Source of the DNA: Oncomelania hupensis
Lineage: Eukaryota > Mollusca > Gastropoda > Littorinimorpha > Pomatiopsidae
Length of the DNA: 64,000 nt
NCBI GenBank assembly: GCA_036898135.1
Contig: CM072519.1
Coordinates: 34,915,939-34,979,938, forward strand
Direction: 5' to 3'
Below, one piece after another: positions 60,254-64,000 of this stretch. Numbering within the stretch: the stretch's first letter is position 1; each line of letters opens with the position of its first letter. Under the pieces are notes generated by a model. That model was not told where the DNA came from. It saw nothing but the letters and a program-made list of their open reading frames with translations, and did no database searches. The position numbers were made by a program, and so were the translations under genes.

Positions 60254-60310
60254 ATTGGCTGCTATAGACGCGCTTTCCCCAATTCACCAATCAGGCTAAA
60301 AGCGCGATGA
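60168..60310 (-). mobile_element. Retroposon 3' end with (AAT)n tail
   Basis: AAT array (60168-60249) abuts CACTATTGGCTGCTATAGAC then GCGCTTTCCCCAATTCACC, the same end type as at 21770 kb-region copy, in minus orientation. Confidence 0.6.
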
Positions 60311-60540
60311 TCTGTCAAGTCAAGTCTAGTCAACAAATCTTTATTGCACACATAGGAGAATTCTAGAGGCTGTAAAGCTCGTAAACTACTAGTTTTTGGC
60401 TTTGAGCATCCGTCCATCTGTCCAGCGTTCAGCGTCCGTCCAGCATCCGTCCTTTCGGCGTCCAGTGGTGACATGTGCGCACTTTTCTCTGAAAATAATG
60501 GACGGATTAAAAAAAAACAACAACTAGTTATTTAGTTAGG
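60311..60540 (-). other. Probable second retroposon end, class unknown
   Basis: Reverse AATAAAGATTTGTTGAC near 60333-60350 (also seen reversed near 9420) followed by a GCGTCCGTCCAGCATCCGTC-type repetitive patch (60404-60462). Confidence 0.4.
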
Positions 60541-61020
60541 AAATAGTGAACCCTACCAGACGATAAAAACATGCATGTTGGGTGACGTCATCATGGTGAT
60601 GTAATAATTTGGTGTGTGTTATTTTAATCCTATTTTTTCCCTAACTACTAGAGGGATTTAGTTCAAGTTTGGTACATACTTAGACTTTACCTGTGCCTCC
60701 AAGGTAAAACTAAACTTATGCAGATCGAGTGACGTAATCATCGAGAGGTAATTTTTAAACAACTATTTTCCTATTTTCTCTCAAACTACTGGGGGTGGAG
60801 GGGGGGGGGTGATTTAGTTCAAATTTGGTACATACTTAGACGTTCTTTAACGTAAAACCAAACTTATGCAAATCGGATGACGTAATCATGACGGAATCAA
60901 CTTTTTATTTGATTTTTGTAACACTTTCTTTAAACTTTGTATGTAATGAGAGTGTACAGATTCGTTGAGCCTTATTCAAAGCTTACGTACATCGAGTGAC
61001 GTCATCGTGGTGACGTATTA
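60541..61020. repeat. Diverged tandem repeat with CRE-like TGACGTMA motifs, about 4 units
   Basis: Units of about 115-150 bp each carry TGACGTCA or TGACGTAA (60583, 60730, 60879 and 60998 approx.). They also carry shared text such as TTTAGTTCAAGTTTGGTACA / TACTTAGAC and AAACTTATGCAGATCGAGTG. Confidence 0.75.
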
Positions 61021-61080
61021 GTGTTTTTTTTTTTTCATTTAGTTATTTATTTTGCACACTTTTCTGTTGAAACTTGGTAT

Positions 61081-61171
61081 TTATTTAGTTAGTTAGTTAG
61101 TTTGTGTGTGTGTGTATTTGAGGGTGTGTGTGTGCGTGTATGTGTACGTGTGTGTATGAGAAAAAGGAAAA

Positions 61172-61250
<79 letters not shown>

Positions 61251-61348
61251 CACGCAACTTTGCACCCGTTATGGTCCAGCACTTTTTACATTGTTGTTGG
61301 TTTTTTTTTTTTTTGGGGGGGGGGGGGGGGAGGGGGGGGGGGGGGGGG
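61081..61348. repeat. GT block, (GA)n array and poly-T/poly-G tract
   Basis: GT-rich at 61101-61160, GA array about 61173-61246, then about 15 T followed by two G-runs of about 17-18 separated by one A (61315-61348). Confidence 0.95.
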
Positions 61349-61379
61349 CAACACCGTGTGTATTTAAAAAGGACCTGTA

Positions 61380-61865
61380 CCGCTGAAGTGTGGGGTGTCG
61401 CAAATTTTAGATAAATAAGAGTCGTTGCTCATCGTTTCCGTTGATAAATTGTTGTTGCTGCTTTTTTTGTGTGACCTGTCATTTTCCAACCAATCAGTAG
61501 GCTAATAAACCATCATTACATGCAGACAGCGATGACAATCTTAACTCGTTCTGCTCGCGAGGAGCGAAAAACAAATGGACGGAGTATTATTTTTTTTTTT
61601 AAATGTTTCGTTCTTTCTTTTTTTTGTTTTTTGTTAGTCCATCAGGAAATAAAACGATCGTGACGCCGACAGGGAGTAGGGTGGAGTAGGAGAGGGGGTA
61701 GGCATTGCCATAGAACTACTCTGCCCATAGCTCTCATCTTGCCAGAAGCTGCAAACAAACTAGTTTCCTCCGAGTAATAAAATCAGAAGGAAATCTCAAT
61801 TCCCCCACAAGACACTTTAAGACATCATCTTCTGGAATCCCGACCTGAGACTTAGACTGAAACGC

Positions 61866-61866
<1 letters not shown>
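61380..61866. other. Non-coding stretch, no gene seen
   Basis: No supported ORF or repeat family noted. Confidence 0.5.
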
Positions 61867-61922
<56 letters not shown>

Positions 61923-61960
61923 ATAACGCGCGTGTCCCCATCCATTTATTTAGCGCAGCT
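61867..61960 (-). repeat. (GAT)n array next to a GCGCG retroposon end
   Basis: GAT array 61867-61920 followed by TTATAACGCGCGTGTCCCCA, again the layout of a trinucleotide tail on a retroposon end. Confidence 0.8.
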
Positions 61961-61962
61961 GC

Positions 61963-62046
61963 ATGAAACTGAGACTCTGAAACTGAGACTCTGAAACTGA
62001 GACTCTGAAACTGAGACTCTGAAACTGAGACTCTGAAACTGAGAGT
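61963..62046. repeat. 14-bp minisatellite, about 6 units
   Basis: Tandem GAAACTGAGACTCT units without variation until the last. Confidence 0.95.
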
Positions 62047-62296
62047 CGTCTATGAAGAAGAGTACATACAATTCGCCTTTTTATTGCTTGAGAATAATTT
62101 ATATATGAGAGAAAAATCGTCTTAACTTTCTTTCTTTTCAGTTTAATTTAGGTTTACTAATTATTTCATTGATGTAATGAAATATGGCGGGTTTTAGAAT
62201 GTAACAAATAGTAGTTTTACATTACATTACATGTAGAACATTTTCGATCCATCTGCATTGTAGTACCACACCAAACTACTATATTATTATTTTTTT

Positions 62297-62299
<3 letters not shown>
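62047..62299. other. Non-coding stretch
   Basis: Contains a short ACATT/ATTAC repeat near 62218-62232; nothing else recognised. Confidence 0.5.
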
Positions 62300-62383
<84 letters not shown>

Positions 62384-62455
62384 TCATCATCATCATCAAC
62401 GTCATCATCATCGTCATCATCATCGTCATTATCATCATCATCGTCATCATTTACT
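62300..62455. repeat. (ATC)n microsatellite with interrupted right part
   Basis: Pure to about 62380, then ATC units with GTC variants. Confidence 0.96.
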
Positions 62456-62767
62456 ACTGTATTAAATTTTTAATAATGGGATCTATTTTTTATAATGGGA
62501 TCTATTAGGCGATATGAAATATTTTATGAAACGTTTGCCACTTATGAAAATATAAGTATATAACATGTAAATATAAAATTTGAAATAAAAATGCTAGAAA
62601 GATCAAATATGAGATGTTTGACTGCTTCCTCTTAAAGAAATGTTTATTTGTGGAAAAATACAGAAACTTAAATTTATTTACTTGAATTTCAATTTACTTT
62701 TAATTTTGTTTCATTTTTCAATAGTATGTGTGGTTCTTTGCAACTCTTAAAATGAGATTATCCAATC

Positions 62768-62771
<4 letters not shown>
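62456..62771. other. Non-coding stretch, no gene seen
   Basis: AT-rich with a direct repeat TAATGGGATCTATT at 62474 and 62494. Confidence 0.5.
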
Positions 62772-62813
<42 letters not shown>

Positions 62814-62870
62814 CTCTTTTTGTGTCTGTCTGCCCGTCTGTGTCTGTTTCTGTCTGTCTGTCTCCCTCTG
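62772..62870. repeat. (CT)n array followed by CTGT-rich sequence
   Basis: CT array about 62772-62811, then TGTCTG variants. Confidence 0.95.
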
Positions 62871-63383
62871 AACTTTAATGAGTTGAAAATACTGCAAAGC
62901 TTCTTTACGCACCTCTCTTTTATTATTTATAAATGATCTGTTTAACTTTAACACTGAAACTACTATTAAACTCATACGTACTATGATTGCTTTATACTTT
63001 ACCGAAGGGGGGAGAGGGTAGGGGGTTGGATGGTAATTTTTGTATTGATTGGATCTAATTGGTAATTGATATATTTCAAAACTAAAAAGTTATACTTCCT
63101 TTCTTGAAAAAAAAACAACAACCAAAAAACACAAGCTATTATTGAAGTATTTCTTACGTGTTTAGTTCCGTTTATTATTAATAGTCGTATATCGATTGCT
63201 TGTGTCATAACATTTTTTAAAGAAATGGAGTGGTGTTGGGGTTTGCGGTGGCGGTGGTGGTGAAGAAATGGATGTATGTGTGCGTGTGTGTGTGGTAGGG
63301 TAGGGGAGGGGGATAGTTATCCACCTGTTACCGGATTGTTAATTGAAGTTAGGACCGCTGAGTGGAGGGAGAGATCGGCAGCC
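62871..63383. other. Non-coding stretch up to the EGF-like gene 2 promoter
   Basis: AT-rich, then G-rich (63236-63315). Similarity to the region upstream of gene 1 begins near 63360. Confidence 0.55.
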
Positions 63384-63420
63384 TATAAGACTCGTGAGTC
63401 GGATGGTGACACTTCAGTTA
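63384..63420 (+). promoter_or_regulatory. Core promoter of EGF-like gene 2 (TATA box and initiator)
   Basis: TATAA at 63384-63388 and TCAGTT with A at 63416, 32 bp apart, as in gene 1. Confidence 0.6.
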
Positions 63421-63571
63421 ACTACTGCTGACTACCACAGAAGCTGACAATACGTTGTCACTCTCTTTCTCTCCTATAAAGTGACATCAGAACGCTCGAA
63501 GCATTGCTCTGCTAAACAGCATCTTGCACAGAACAAGTTCAGTGCTACTACAGTGGTTCCAGACACCCACT

Positions 63572-64000
63572 ATGACGATGAAGCAGGTGTTGTACTCGCT
63601 GTTGGTGCTGGGACTGCTGGCCGCCAACCTCCGCAACTCTCAGGTGCTGGCTTTCGGTCATTGTCGGAGCAACTTCAGGTGTTTCAACGGTGGTATAGAA
63701 CGTTATGGACAGAGTTTGTTCGGGCCGTGCCGCTGCGATTGTCCGGAGGAATTCACGGGGCCCAGGTGCCAGTACCGAATATTGGTGGGGAAACGCTCCT
63801 CTTCGCTCAACACGCTCTACGATTTCGTGCAGAACAGGCTTCGGGAAGAACAGGAACTCAGGAGACGCATCACGCAAGAGGAAGAGAGAGTGAGGAGGGA
63901 ACAAGTGGAGGAAGAGGAGGAAGAAGCCATGCCCGTGTTGTATCAATACGATGTGAACGAGGGGGACAGTACTCCACGAACGAGACGAAGTCAAAGAGTA
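63572..64000 (+). CDS. Secreted EGF-like protein 2 (runs off the window)
   Basis: Tandem paralog of gene 1, offset by exactly 5,043 bp, open to the window edge. The expected stop lies about 24 bp beyond it. It has the same signal peptide, six-Cys EGF-like module, GKR site, charged helix, Glu run and RTRR site. About six residues differ in the first 66 (for example Val to Ile at 42 and Ser to Thr at 62), while everything visible after residue 66 is identical to gene 1, also at the DNA level. The upstream ATG of gene 1 is ATT here, so translation should start at 63572. Probably a functional duplicate; the role is unknown to me. Confidence 0.8.
   Translation, partial: MTMKQVLYSLLVLGLLAANLRNSQVLAFGHCRSNFRCFNGGIERYGQSLFGPCRCDCPEEFTGPRCQYRILVGKRSSSLNTLYDFVQNRLREEQELRRRITQEEERVRREQVEEEEEEAMPVLYQYDVNEGDSTPRTRRSQRV

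Overview
The window is repeat-dominated animal nuclear DNA, most likely from a mollusc and probably a gastropod. That identification is an inference. It rests on the very high density of trinucleotide microsatellites, V-type and other tRNA-derived SINEs, RTE-type LINEs, a Gmr1-like Ty3/gypsy element, an XPG-nuclease DNA transposon resembling the Academ superfamily, and GT-AG introns. No rRNA, CRISPR or bacterial-type operon is present, and no tRNA gene looks functional. Almost all long open reading frames belong to mobile elements. The only host-gene-like loci are two tandem paralogs of a small secreted EGF-like protein at the right edge.

Layout. 0-12 kb: simple repeats and three RTE-type LINE fragments (1.4, 5.2-6.3 and 9.6-11.25 kb). 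The third is split by a 616-bp solo LTR with a 5-bp target duplication. 12.3-14.7 kb: a hAT-type region with 14-bp terminal inverted repeats (TIRs), a perfect 17-bp-arm hairpin, and two broken transposase pieces that overlap in homology rather than forming one protein. 15-29 kb: SINEs, a second solo LTR (18.66-20.08 kb), a retroposon copy called R1 here, a SINE inserted inside a SINE, and minisatellites.

29.77-36.35 kb: a 6.6-kb DNA transposon with imperfect ~190-bp TIRs. It carries a three-exon gene for a protein of about 1,550 residues with N-terminal Cys/His modules, an XPG/FEN1-like nuclease domain and a C-terminal tesmin/TSO1-like CXC cluster. Only two small lesions are visible. 38.6-40.9 kb: a second, diverged and decayed member of the same protein family on the opposite strand.

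41.97-50.0 kb: a nest. A ~700-bp R1 retroposon with a 12-bp target duplication was later split by a 7.3-kb Gmr1-like LTR retrotransposon with a 5-bp target duplication. The LTR element has the unusual order gag-protease-integrase-reverse transcriptase on the minus strand. Its LTRs differ at three bases over their shared 736 bp, but one lacks 790 bp. It carries one frameshift and one nonsense codon.

50-58 kb: microsatellites, SINE ends and a third R1 copy (55.9-56.5 kb). 58.3-64 kb: the two EGF-like genes, 5,043 bp apart in the same orientation, each with a TATA box and initiator at identical spacing. Between them lie a TIR-bearing MITE candidate, a CRE-motif tandem repeat, a G-run and microsatellites. 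The 3' halves of the two genes are identical while the 5' halves differ, which suggests gene conversion. The second gene runs off the window.

Many microsatellite arrays sit directly against the 3' ends of retroposons, so much of the simple-sequence content appears to be expanded retroposon tails.
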